Assembly (NCBI RefSeq): GCF_004345615.1
Contig: NZ_SLWK01000007.1
Span: 62,001 to 126,000, forward strand
Length of the DNA stretch: 64,000 nt
Reading direction: 5' to 3'
DNA from: Natronoflexus pectinivorans
GTDB taxonomy: Bacteria; Bacteroidota; Bacteroidia; Bacteroidales; Marinilabiliaceae
Shown: positions 9,514-17,455 of the stretch, piece after piece
Layout of the letters: the number at the start of each line of letters is the position of its first letter
How positions within the stretch are numbered: position 1 is the first letter of the stretch
Translations under genes and position numbers: made by a program
Notes under the pieces: generated by a model
Seen by the model: only the letters and a program-made list of their open reading frames with translations
Told to the model about the DNA's origin: nothing
Database searches by the model: none

Positions 9514-10713
9514 TCATGATTGTGTGTTTAAGAAGCCGATGGCAATAAATGCCATGAGTCCCGAAGCTGTTTTTAAAGATTCCTCGTTTAAATTAAACTG
9601 CGGTGTGTGCAGAGCACCGGTAATTCCTTCTTTTTGTTTCACTCCAAAACGGTAAAATGTACAGGGGTATTCTTGGCTATAGTACCCGAAGTCTTCAGCA
9701 GTCATGCGGGTATCCATCTCCTCAACCTGATCTTGACCAAGGTATACAGAAGCCATTTCTGATGCCTTTTGTGTGACCAACTCATTGTTGAAAACCATTG
9801 GGTAACCATCTTTTATGTCAATGTTGCATTCGCACCCAAATGCAGAAGCTGTGTGGCTGGCAATTTCCCTGATTTTTGTTTTTATTATTTCGCGCCACTC
9901 TTCGTTCATTGTTCTCAGGGTTCCCGCAAGATAAACTGTTTCAGGAATGATATTGGTAGCGCCTTTCCCTTCAATTTGGCCAAATGATAGTACTGTAGGG
10001 ATTGTTGCCGGAACAACCCGACTTACCACTTGCTGAAGTGCTACCACTATTTGCGATGCAGCCAAAACAGTATCGTTCAGGGTGTGTGGCATGGCCGCGT
10101 GTCCGCCTTTCCCCTTAACGGTGATGTGGACTTCGTCGCCCGAGGCCATATACATTCCCGGTTTAAACCCAACGTGTCCGCTCTCCATTTCCGGCAAAAC
10201 ATGTTGACCAATTATGATGTCTGGTTTCGGATTATTTAATGCACCTTCTTTTAATATTAGTGATGCGCCACCCGGGAATTTCTCTTCGCCTGGCTGAAAT
10301 ATTAGTAGGGCGGTTCCTTCCCAAGAATCTTTTATTTGCGTAAGAATTTTTGCTACACCCAACAATGATGCACTGTGTGCATCATGTCCACACGCATGCA
10401 TCACACCTTCTTTTTGAGAACTGAAATCCAATCCCGAATTCTCCTGAATGGGCAAAGCATCCATGTCGGCTCTGAGACCAACCACCGGTCCATTTGTGGT
10501 TTTGCCTTCGATGGTTGCAATGATTCCGGTACCGGCAATCCCTTTTTTGAAAGGAATTTTGAGTTTGTTAAGTTCATTGGCTATGTACTCTGAAGTCCGG
10601 ACTTCTTCGAAAGATAATTCCGGATTTTGGTGTAGCCATCGACGATGATTGATTATTTCAAGATAAATCTGATCTGAAAGCTGTCGGATTCTTTCCAATA
10701 GTGATTGATGCAT
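9514..10713 (-). CDS. M20 family metallo-amidohydrolase (N-acyl-amino-acid hydrolase type)
   Basis: A cytoplasmic 399-residue zinc-dependent amidohydrolase/peptidase of the M20D group, which cleaves N-acylated amino acids, hippurate-like or IAA-amino-acid-like amides. Metal-binding motifs are present: GLRADMDALP, MHACGHDAH, FQPGEEKFPGG, and C-terminal TMTAEDFG-type MTAEDFGYY and GALHTPQF. The substrate is not determinable. A -7 box TAAATTTG (10737-10744) overlaps the trailing edge of the upstream gene's terminator. Confidence 0.9.
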   Translation of the reverse strand: MHQSLLERIRQLSDQIYLEIINHRRWLHQNPELSFEEVRTSEYIANELNKLKIPFKKGIAGTGIIATIEGKTTNGPVVGLRADMDALPIQENSGLDFSSQKEGVMHACGHDAHSASLLGVAKILTQIKDSWEGTALLIFQPGEEKFPGGASLILKEGALNNPKPDIIIGQHVLPEMESGHVGFKPGMYMASGDEVHITVKGKGGHAAMPHTLNDTVLAASQIVVALQQVVSRVVPATIPTVLSFGQIEGKGATNIIPETVYLAGTLRTMNEEWREIIKTKIREIASHTASAFGCECNIDIKDGYPMVFNNELVTQKASEMASVYLGQDQVEEMDTRMTAEDFGYYSQEYPCTFYRFGVKQKEGITGALHTPQFNLNEESLKTASGLMAFIAIGFLNTQS

Positions 10714-10736
10714 GAAGGTTTTATTTTGTTTGATGA

Positions 10737-10744
10737 CAAATTTA
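10737..10744 (-). promoter_or_regulatory. -7 box of the M20 gene
   Basis: TAAATTTG on the minus strand, 24 bases before the ATG. The corresponding -33 region lies inside the terminator hairpin of the preceding gene. Confidence 0.4.
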
Positions 10745-10753
10745 CAAAAAAAG

Positions 10754-10790
10754 AAAAGGTCATCCGATATTTTTTACGGATGACCTTTTC
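10754..10790 (-). terminator. Terminator of the TlpA-family gene
   Basis: A long stem in which GGTCATCCG pairs with CGGATGACC and the flanking AAA/TTT extend it. On the minus strand it is followed by a T-run. Confidence 0.8.
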
Positions 10791-10811
10791 TAATATATTG
10801 TCAAATTCGAT

Positions 10812-11912
10812 TTAGTTTAGAAGCTCTTCTAATACTTCAATCAGTTCCTCACCTCTTAACTGTTTATGCATGATGTTTCCATCTCTGTCAAGCAACCATG
10901 TGTTAGGTATGGATTGAACTGCATAGGTTTGAGCCACGCTTCCCATGGGGTCGTGTACAAGAACCCAGTTTAGCTGATCTTCTTCTACAGCCTTTTTCCA
11001 TGCTTCAGTGGTTTCGTCCAATGATACACTCACGATTTCAAATTCATCTCCACCAAAGCGATCATAAGCTCTCTTTAAAATTGGATTTTCCATGCGGCAT
11101 GGACGACACCATGCTGCCCAGAAATCAAGAAAAACATATTTTCCGCGGTATTGATCAAGGCTTACAGGGTTCCCTTCAATATCGGATAGGGTGAAAACCG
11201 GTGCTTCATTTCCAACAGAGAGTGCTGCTTCAGCTGCTCTTTGGGTTTGCATAGGAGCTAAAAATTCCTTTAGTTGAACTACGTATGGATGACCGGAAAG
11301 ATTGGCTTCAAGTTTCTCAAGAATCTCTTCCAGCTCTTCCACTTCAAGAGCTTGTGCCATGTTTAGGGCAAGGAAGGCGCCAACTACGTTGTTGCTGTTC
11401 TCTTTCACAAAATTACGATAGTAATTTTGTTGCTCTTCAATAATAACCTGCATATCGGCCATAATGCTCTCCATTGTGGATTGATCACCGCTGCTTTGAG
11501 CCATGAAAAACTCCTCTCTCATTTTTTCAACTTTTTCAATATGAGGGATATCATCATTGAATTTTTTGAAAAGGTTATTTAGGCGTGAACCTTTAATTTC
11601 AACCGCTTCCATATCAGTAGTACTTCCTGTTATGGTAATGTTGGTGTTTTCTATAAACAGTGCGGCCGGAACCCTGTTGGTTCCATGAAAAATTAAGTAG
11701 AGTTCAGGGTGTTCAACCGAACCTTCAAAGGTAAAGGCTCCATTAACCAATTCAGTTGTATCGACATCTTCTATACCAAACTCTGTAATTTTTTTCAAAT
11801 ATACAGTCCCGGTGGTTACATCATCAAATTTACCTGACAACTTATAGCTGTCGGATGAACAGGCAGCCAGAATAATGGTTGTTGCCAGTGCAAAAAAAAC
11901 ATTTTTCATCAT
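10812..11912 (-). CDS. TlpA-type thiol:disulfide oxidoreductase lipoprotein with DUF4369 domain
   Basis: A 366-residue envelope lipoprotein: lipobox IILAAC (C18), an N-terminal DUF4369 beta domain (about 21-120), a helical linker (about 120-225) and a C-terminal thioredoxin fold of the TlpA/ResA/AhpC-TSA type. The redox motif is WCRPC (C269 and C272) within LDFWAAWCRPCRMENP. It probably reduces or isomerises disulfides of exported proteins in the periplasm. Such DUF4369-thioredoxin proteins are abundant in Bacteroidota and their clients are mostly unknown. It follows meaB and precedes a strong terminator. Confidence 0.88.
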   Translation of the reverse strand: MMKNVFFALATTIILAACSSDSYKLSGKFDDVTTGTVYLKKITEFGIEDVDTTELVNGAFTFEGSVEHPELYLIFHGTNRVPAALFIENTNITITGSTTDMEAVEIKGSRLNNLFKKFNDDIPHIEKVEKMREEFFMAQSSGDQSTMESIMADMQVIIEEQQNYYRNFVKENSNNVVGAFLALNMAQALEVEELEEILEKLEANLSGHPYVVQLKEFLAPMQTQRAAEAALSVGNEAPVFTLSDIEGNPVSLDQYRGKYVFLDFWAAWCRPCRMENPILKRAYDRFGGDEFEIVSVSLDETTEAWKKAVEEDQLNWVLVHDPMGSVAQTYAVQSIPNTWLLDRDGNIMHKQLRGEELIEVLEELLN

Positions 11913-11948
11913 AAAAATAAAGTTGTTTAAATTATAAGTGTTTTATTA

Positions 11949-11969
11949 AAATGCAGTCAGGCTGCATTT
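11949..11969 (-). terminator. Probable terminator of meaB
   Basis: AAATGCAG (11949-11956) pairs with CTGCATTT (11962-11969) around a five-base loop. On the minus strand it lies just after the meaB stop and runs into a T-rich stretch. Confidence 0.6.
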
Positions 11970-11979
11970 CAATTCATTG

Positions 11980-13095
11980 TTATACTTGTTTATTATACAA
12001 TTCAAGCAGTTCTCTAGCAGCTTCAAACGAACTAATTTGTCCGCTGTTTACCAGGGGTTCAATTTCGGCAATTTTATTCTTTATTAACGCATTATGGTAA
12101 AAATTATTTTTAAGTTTCTCGTTGATGGATTCATACATCCAGTATTGTGCCTGTTCCCGACGGTTTGTGTTGAAATAACCGTTGTTTTTTGTTTTGTGCA
12201 AATACTCTTCCACCATATCCCATATGTTGGCAATGCCTTCTGACAAGATGGAAGAACAAGTTTCTACCCGTGGAATCCATCCAGAACGAGTGGGAGGGAA
12301 TAGGTGAAGGGCGTTGGAATATTGTGTTTTTGCCAGTTGTGCTTTTTGTATATTTTGGCCATCTGCTTTATTAACTGCAATTCCGTCGGCCATTTCCATA
12401 ATGCCTCGTTTTATTCCCTGGAGTTCGTCTCCGGCACCTGCTATCAGTATTAACAGGAAAAAATCGACCATAGAATGAACCGCAGTTTCACTCTGTCCCA
12501 CACCTACAGTTTCAATAAATATGGTGTTATAGCCGGCTGCTTCACAAAGAATAATGGTTTCTCTGGTTTTTCGGGCTACACCTCCCAGTGATCCCGCCGA
12601 GGGAGAAGGTCTTATGTAGGCATTGGGTGTTGATGAGAGGCTTTCCATACGTGTTTTGTCTCCCAATATGCTCCCTTTTGATCGTTCGCTGCTGGGATCG
12701 ATGGCTAAAACGGCCAGTTTAGCACCTTTTTCAATTAGGTGTAGACCCAGAGCTTCTATAAAGGTGCTTTTTCCGGCACCCGGAACGCCAGTAATACCAA
12801 GTCTTACTGCATTCCCCGAATATGGCAGACATTTAAGGATAATCTGCTGAGCCAACTCCTGGTGTTTGGGAAGAGAACTTTCAATGAGTGTTACGGCACG
12901 ACTCAAAATTGTTATGTCGCCTGCCAGTATTCCGTCCACATACTGTGCCAAAGTCAATTCCTGTGGTCTTTTTTGCAGAAATCGTCTGGCTGCATCGGGG
13001 TTAACCGATGGTGGTTGTTCAACTCCTTTGTTTACAATGAGTCCTTTATAGTTGGGATCGTTTTCGATGTGACTGTGTTCTTTTCCCGGGTGCAT
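11980..13095 (-). CDS. meaB: Methylmalonyl-CoA mutase-associated GTPase MeaB
   Basis: A G3E-family GTPase that chaperones loading and protection of the adenosylcobalamin cofactor of methylmalonyl-CoA mutase. The P-loop is GVPGAGKST (about 103-111), with downstream IDPSSERSKGSILGDKTRM, the ETVGVGQSE switch region and NKADG. The start is ATG 13095 (371 residues); a longer frame from 13146 adds a hydrophobic, unlikely N-terminus. The mutase subunits are not in this window, so meaB is unlinked from them here. Confidence 0.93.
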   Translation of the reverse strand: MHPGKEHSHIENDPNYKGLIVNKGVEQPPSVNPDAARRFLQKRPQELTLAQYVDGILAGDITILSRAVTLIESSLPKHQELAQQIILKCLPYSGNAVRLGITGVPGAGKSTFIEALGLHLIEKGAKLAVLAIDPSSERSKGSILGDKTRMESLSSTPNAYIRPSPSAGSLGGVARKTRETIILCEAAGYNTIFIETVGVGQSETAVHSMVDFFLLILIAGAGDELQGIKRGIMEMADGIAVNKADGQNIQKAQLAKTQYSNALHLFPPTRSGWIPRVETCSSILSEGIANIWDMVEEYLHKTKNNGYFNTNRREQAQYWMYESINEKLKNNFYHNALIKNKIAEIEPLVNSGQISSFEAARELLELYNKQV

Positions 13096-13163
13096 GTTCT
13101 GTTGAAAATTATTTTGACAAACAAAGATAAAGGATATTTTAACCAATCCCGAATATTTGACCT

Positions 13164-14246
13164 TTATTGTATTACAACACCCGAAAGTCTTAATATTGAT
13201 GCACTTCTGTCAGGGTCGTTGGTGTAAATTGTAATGGATTGGTTTTGTCTTCCATTTCGTCCGCGTGAATTAAATGTTACCGGAACCGTGGTGGATTGTC
13301 CCGGAGGGATAATGCTGCGGTCGGGGTTAGATGCTGTGCAGCCGCAAGAGGTTCTTACGCGGCGTAAAATTAAATCACTTTTGCCAGAGTTTGTAACAAC
13401 AAATGAGTGGTTGATTATTTCTCCCTGCTTTATCTCCCCAAAATCGAATGTGGTTTGGCTAAACTCTATTTTTGGTGCATTTGCAAGTGCTTCTTCATTC
13501 CATGAGGAGAAATCCTCCTCAATGGTTGCAGTGGAGCTGATGCGATTATTGCTTATTTGTTCACCGTTAATCAGAACCTGCATATGCGTATTGACAAATC
13601 CCCATTCATCTGTTTTTTCGGAATTAAAGGTGCCTTTGATGATTCCCTCCTGGCCAGGTTGGAGCCTTTGGGGATTTGCCTCCATGGTAATATGATCCGG
13701 TACTCTTGCAAATGTTATGGTTACAGGATTTTGTGATGTGTTTATGATTTCAACAGAATTTTCTTTTTGTGTACCTTTTGGTACTCTTCCGAAAGATAAA
13801 TTTGTGTGTTTAAGACGTATAGGTCCAATCTCCCGCCGGTATATCTCTTCAATTGGCCGGGCTCCCTGGGTAACAGTGCCAATAATTCTTAGTATTTCCT
13901 GACCTTGTTCTGCATTGCTGGCAATTGTAATGGATTGATTAAAATTACCGGGTCTGTTACGTGGGTCGTATGTTATTTTTATAGTGCCTTTACGTTTTGG
14001 TTGAACTGGTGTTCTTGTCCATTCCGGAGCAGCACATCCACAGGATGTGCGGACATTATGAATTACAAGTGGTTGTTCCCCATTATTGGTGAACTCAAAA
14101 ACATGGCTTACCACCCCGTTTTCTTCAAGAATTTCACCAAAATCATGAACTTTATTCTCAAAATGAATAGTTGGTCTTGAACGTTGGCTCATGCCGGTAA
14201 TTGAAAATGCCAATATTAAAATGACTATGGTTGAAAATTGTTTCAT
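13164..14246 (-). CDS. Secreted protein with tandem DUF1573 domains
   Basis: A 360-residue exported protein (signal peptide up to about residue 20, ...ITGMSQ). Two clear DUF1573 Ig-like modules, about 25-125 and 265-360, each carry the sequence RTSCGCAAP or RTSCGCTAS; a weaker related module lies between. The paired cysteines of SCGC are a family hallmark. The function is unknown; these proteins are often near secretion or surface genes in Bacteroidota. It precedes meaB on the same strand with 68 bases between. Confidence 0.85.
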   Translation of the reverse strand: MKQFSTIVILILAFSITGMSQRSRPTIHFENKVHDFGEILEENGVVSHVFEFTNNGEQPLVIHNVRTSCGCAAPEWTRTPVQPKRKGTIKITYDPRNRPGNFNQSITIASNAEQGQEILRIIGTVTQGARPIEEIYRREIGPIRLKHTNLSFGRVPKGTQKENSVEIINTSQNPVTITFARVPDHITMEANPQRLQPGQEGIIKGTFNSEKTDEWGFVNTHMQVLINGEQISNNRISSTATIEEDFSSWNEEALANAPKIEFSQTTFDFGEIKQGEIINHSFVVTNSGKSDLILRRVRTSCGCTASNPDRSIIPPGQSTTVPVTFNSRGRNGRQNQSITIYTNDPDRSASILRLSGVVIQ

Positions 14247-14541
14247 TCGTCTGTGATTTTATTTATCAATTAGTCAGGCTCTATTTTAGCTATGTAAAAC
14301 TAGTGAAATAATTTTTACACGTAAAATGAAAACCTGTCTGATCATTATTTCGTACACAGTTTTGTGAACGTCAAAAGTTATACCAGAAGCTGATTTCCAA
14401 GATTTGTGTAAATGTTTTAAATAGCTTGAAAATGAGATGGCTGCAGCTTTTGTTTTTTGTGTAGCCAATTGTGGTTCGGTTTTTGAATAGCATGTAATAA
14501 ATTTATATAAAAACTGTTTATTTAATTTAAAGTTTGATGTT
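14247..14541. other. Intergenic gap between divergent genes
   Basis: A 295-base AT-rich gap between the divergent DUF1573 and LPP20-like genes. It must hold both promoters but I see no clean TTTG/TAnnTTTG pair. A 60-codon minus-strand frame inside it has no support. Confidence 0.4.
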
Positions 14542-15132
14542 ATGAAGAAGTTTACTTACCTCTTATCTTTATTAATGGTTGGTACGGTTTTAATGTTTAC
14601 TCAGTGCCGATCGAAAAAAGAGACTGCAACTGTAACTCCTCCTCCGGGAGAAACTCGAGTTGAAGTGTTGTGTAGCGGCCCTGAATATTTCTCCAATTCA
14701 GAATTTTTTAGAGCAAACAGTGTAGCAGAAAGCCCAAACCAGGCCAACTCTAAACGTATGGCTTTAAGTAACGCCAGAGCTGAATTGGCTGCTCAAATTG
14801 AGGTTACTGTTAAATCAGTGATCGATAATTATGTGCAGGATATTACAGTGGGCAATCGTCAGGAGTTTACCCAACGTTATGAAGGACTTACGCGCGAAGT
14901 AATTAATCAGCGTTTAACCGGTACACGGGTAATTTGCGAAGAGCTTACCAGAACTTCTGAAGGACGTTATAAGACCTATATTGCCATTGAGTTAAGTGGA
15001 GAAGAACTGGTTAATGCCATGAATGATCGTATTTCAAGAGATGAAAGACTTCGTTTAGATTATGATTATGAAAGGTTTAAAGATACCTTTAATCAGGAAA
15101 TGGAGCAAATGAGACAGGATAGAGGTTATTAA
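14542..15132 (+). CDS. LPP20-like lipoprotein
   Basis: A 196-residue lipoprotein: leader and lipobox ending MFTQC (C22), a short linker, then a globular part (about 40-180) resembling the LPP20/DUF400-type fold, with the ALSNARAELAAQIEVTVKSV helix and the C-terminal strand GRYKTYIAIELS. The C-terminus is highly charged and helical. It is likely a periplasm-facing outer- or inner-membrane lipoprotein of unknown role. It stands alone and ends at a remarkable palindromic terminator. Confidence 0.7.
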   Translation: MKKFTYLLSLLMVGTVLMFTQCRSKKETATVTPPPGETRVEVLCSGPEYFSNSEFFRANSVAESPNQANSKRMALSNARAELAAQIEVTVKSVIDNYVQDITVGNRQEFTQRYEGLTREVINQRLTGTRVICEELTRTSEGRYKTYIAIELSGEELVNAMNDRISRDERLRLDYDYERFKDTFNQEMEQMRQDRGY

Positions 15133-15158
15133 TAAGATATTTTTGTTCTGAACTATGG

Positions 15159-15198
15159 AAATATGGTTCAATGAGACATGTCTCATTGAACCATATTT
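15159..15198. terminator. 40-base perfect palindrome, bidirectional terminator
   Basis: An uninterrupted inverted repeat of 2 x 20 bases (left half from AAATATGGTT, right half ending AACCATATTT), centred between 15178 and 15179 with no spacer. It lies between the ends of two convergent genes and is followed by a T-run on the plus strand. As RNA it would form a very long stem. Confidence 0.8.
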
Positions 15199-15199
15199 T

Positions 15200-16483
15200 T
15201 TATTGAGGGTTCGTTTTTCCTGAAATAATCAGATGCCCAACTCTGCACATCAGGCATCGTTTTTCTCTGCAATAACGTTTTTTTAGATGGACAAGGGCCT
15301 GGGATTGCGATGCATTTTTAGCTTTTATGCCAATTTCTTGCCATTTCTCAATTATGTTATTCAATTCCGGTTTTAATGATTCCAGCCATTCTGTACTTTT
15401 ATTGCAAAGATCTTCATTTCCGCGAAGTTTGCCATAAGCAAATACCAACGGAACAAAGGTGTTGATGATGATGAGTTCCCTGGAATTTTGTCCAATGGCT
15501 TTGCTTTTAACCGGCGACTCAGCACCCGGCCGGTAGTGACTCATCCAGTAACCTGACGGAGAAATGTTGAGCAAGGCAATTAGTTGTTGAATGTTTTCAG
15601 CTTTTAATACTTTACTAAGTGACAATCTTCCTTTGTTAAATAACTCAGCCAACTGAACCAGTCTGATGGTTGGGAAATTAGATGGTCTTAACCGGAGGAA
15701 TTTCCAGGTGAAATTTTCGACAGGAATTAATCCATATTTACCGGAAAGGAGTCGGTATTCTTTCTGGAGCTTCTGTATGTATTCATCCTCAGGAAGTAAT
15801 TCTGATAGGAAACCTCCCTGACCAAGAAAAATGGCCTCCAAACGTTCAATGTTATCAGCATTTTTTAATATTGTCCTCCATGGGGTTCGTCGGGCAAGCA
15901 TCTCAAATGGGTCTCCATTTAAACCAAAGCCAAAGTTGCGAACCAGCAGAACGTAAAAAACTTCGTCCCAGTCGTTGTTGTATTGTGAGAGCAGTTTAAT
16001 GACTGAATCAACTTTTATTTCCAGTTTTTCAATGGTCATTCTCTCCAGCCATTGAGTGAGTTGAAATTCATCAACTCTAGCAATGTCAGATGCACATGGT
16101 ATCCATAACTGGTTCTGTTGAAGTTCCATGTATTTATATGTGCATGCCGTTTCAATAGGGATTTCCCAAACAGGAATTTCTCTTTGGGAGGCGCTGAAAC
16201 ACGTTGAATTGTTTTCAGCAACTACATGAAGTATAACATTGTTGTATGCTTCATCCTCATGGTGTCCATGTTTGAACCAATCTGAGGCCTTTAGATGGAT
16301 TTCTATATTTCCGGCCCACATGGTATCCCCGATTTTGACCTTCGCATTGAAAAAGTCGGGACCTGCATCGCTGTTCAGGAGTCCGGGATTGATGATTTCC
16401 AGTTGCTCTCCCTGATTGGTAGAGTATTGTCCCGGCTTGTATAGCCTGTGTTTCCATATGTAATGAAGAAAATCTTCGGTCAT
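15200..16483 (-). CDS. DUF2851 family protein
   Basis: A 427-residue protein matching DUF2851, found mainly in Bacteroidota. The N-terminal block has the family signature GQLEIINPG-like GEQLEIINPGLLNSDAGPDF (about 26-45) and WAGNIEIHLKASDW, which resembles a nuclease-like fold (inference from the D...GNIE arrangement). The C-terminus holds a C-x4-C-x2-C cluster (CREKRCLMC), a possible metal site. The function is unknown. No signal peptide. It is 68 bases downstream of the TraB/GumN gene on the same strand. Confidence 0.85.
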   Translation of the reverse strand: MTEDFLHYIWKHRLYKPGQYSTNQGEQLEIINPGLLNSDAGPDFFNAKVKIGDTMWAGNIEIHLKASDWFKHGHHEDEAYNNVILHVVAENNSTCFSASQREIPVWEIPIETACTYKYMELQQNQLWIPCASDIARVDEFQLTQWLERMTIEKLEIKVDSVIKLLSQYNNDWDEVFYVLLVRNFGFGLNGDPFEMLARRTPWRTILKNADNIERLEAIFLGQGGFLSELLPEDEYIQKLQKEYRLLSGKYGLIPVENFTWKFLRLRPSNFPTIRLVQLAELFNKGRLSLSKVLKAENIQQLIALLNISPSGYWMSHYRPGAESPVKSKAIGQNSRELIIINTFVPLVFAYGKLRGNEDLCNKSTEWLESLKPELNNIIEKWQEIGIKAKNASQSQALVHLKKRYCREKRCLMCRVGHLIISGKTNPQ

Positions 16484-16551
16484 GTTATAGGGATTTGGTT
16501 ATTAGGTTTATCCCTAAAATACGATTTTTTATTTTAATATTTGGATAATAT

Positions 16552-17451
16552 TTATTCTTTGATGGCCTCAATCGTATAACCGGCTTCTTTGAGCAAATAA
16601 AGTAGTCCTTTAGCCCCCGGAAGATGACCTGCACCCACCGCGATAAAGGACTGATGTTCTGTCATGATTTTCTCTAATAGTGGAACCCAGTTTTTGTTTC
16701 GCTCGGTGAGAAGTATCTCTTCAAAGTCTCTAATGTAGCTGTCAGATTCTTTTATGGCTTCGTAAAGGCAGTTTATATCCTGATTTTTATAGCAGTGAAC
16801 GAGTTGCTCAAATTCTGCCAAACCTTTTTCAGGATCATTTATCATGGCAACCAGCTCTTTTACCTGAAGTTCGTATGGTATGTTGTCGAATAAGCCTGCC
16901 TGAAACTCAATGGTTTCTAATCCTTTGATGTTTATTCCATTTTGGATGGCATACGTTAAGAAGTAGTTCTCATATGATTCGACTCTGTCACAGTTTATCT
17001 GTGTCATTACCAGCATGGATGCTATCACGAAAGGTTTCATCATGCCTATATGCTCTAATCCTGCACCAAATCGGCTGGTCAGATAGTTATTGAATGCTTC
17101 AGCATCTTCGGGCTTCATGAAATCTGAAATATTTTTCATTTCCGGATGCATGGCCAGTCCTTGCATTTTTTGCATCATTTGAGGATCACTCATGTCTAGT
17201 TCCATTACCATCTTTTGACTTGACTTTAAAGCTTCTGAAACTGCATCTGAAATAAAGAAGTCTTCCGCACAAATCATATGTATGGTCCCATATATCCAGG
17301 ATGGTTGCTCTAACCCATTGCCTGAGACGCGATAAAGGAGGCTGGTGTTATCATCTGCCGTTGTTGTGACAGGAGATAAAATTATGATTGTGAATACAAT
17401 CATAAATAATTTTGTACATTCTCTAAAAGAAGGTTTTTCAAGTTTTTTCAT
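16552..17451 (-). CDS. TraB/GumN family protein
   Basis: A 299-residue exported protein. A hydrophobic N-terminus (about residues 14-32) is followed by the TraB/GumN core with the two conserved histidine motifs WIYGTIHM (about 55-62) and AVGAGHLPG (about 270-278) and an acidic ELDMSD in between. The family includes Tiki metalloproteases, so a periplasmic metal-dependent hydrolase is plausible. Its start is only 4 bases after the stop of the giant macroglobulin gene, indicating cotranscription and possibly linked function. Confidence 0.85.
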   Translation of the reverse strand: MKKLEKPSFRECTKLFMIVFTIIILSPVTTTADDNTSLLYRVSGNGLEQPSWIYGTIHMICAEDFFISDAVSEALKSSQKMVMELDMSDPQMMQKMQGLAMHPEMKNISDFMKPEDAEAFNNYLTSRFGAGLEHIGMMKPFVIASMLVMTQINCDRVESYENYFLTYAIQNGINIKGLETIEFQAGLFDNIPYELQVKELVAMINDPEKGLAEFEQLVHCYKNQDINCLYEAIKESDSYIRDFEEILLTERNKNWVPLLEKIMTEHQSFIAVGAGHLPGAKGLLYLLKEAGYTIEAIKE

Positions 17452-17455
17452 CGTA

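Noticed and set aside
14286-14468. 60-codon minus-strand frame
   Set aside because: No motif, no promoter and no ribosome-binding context in an AT-rich gap.
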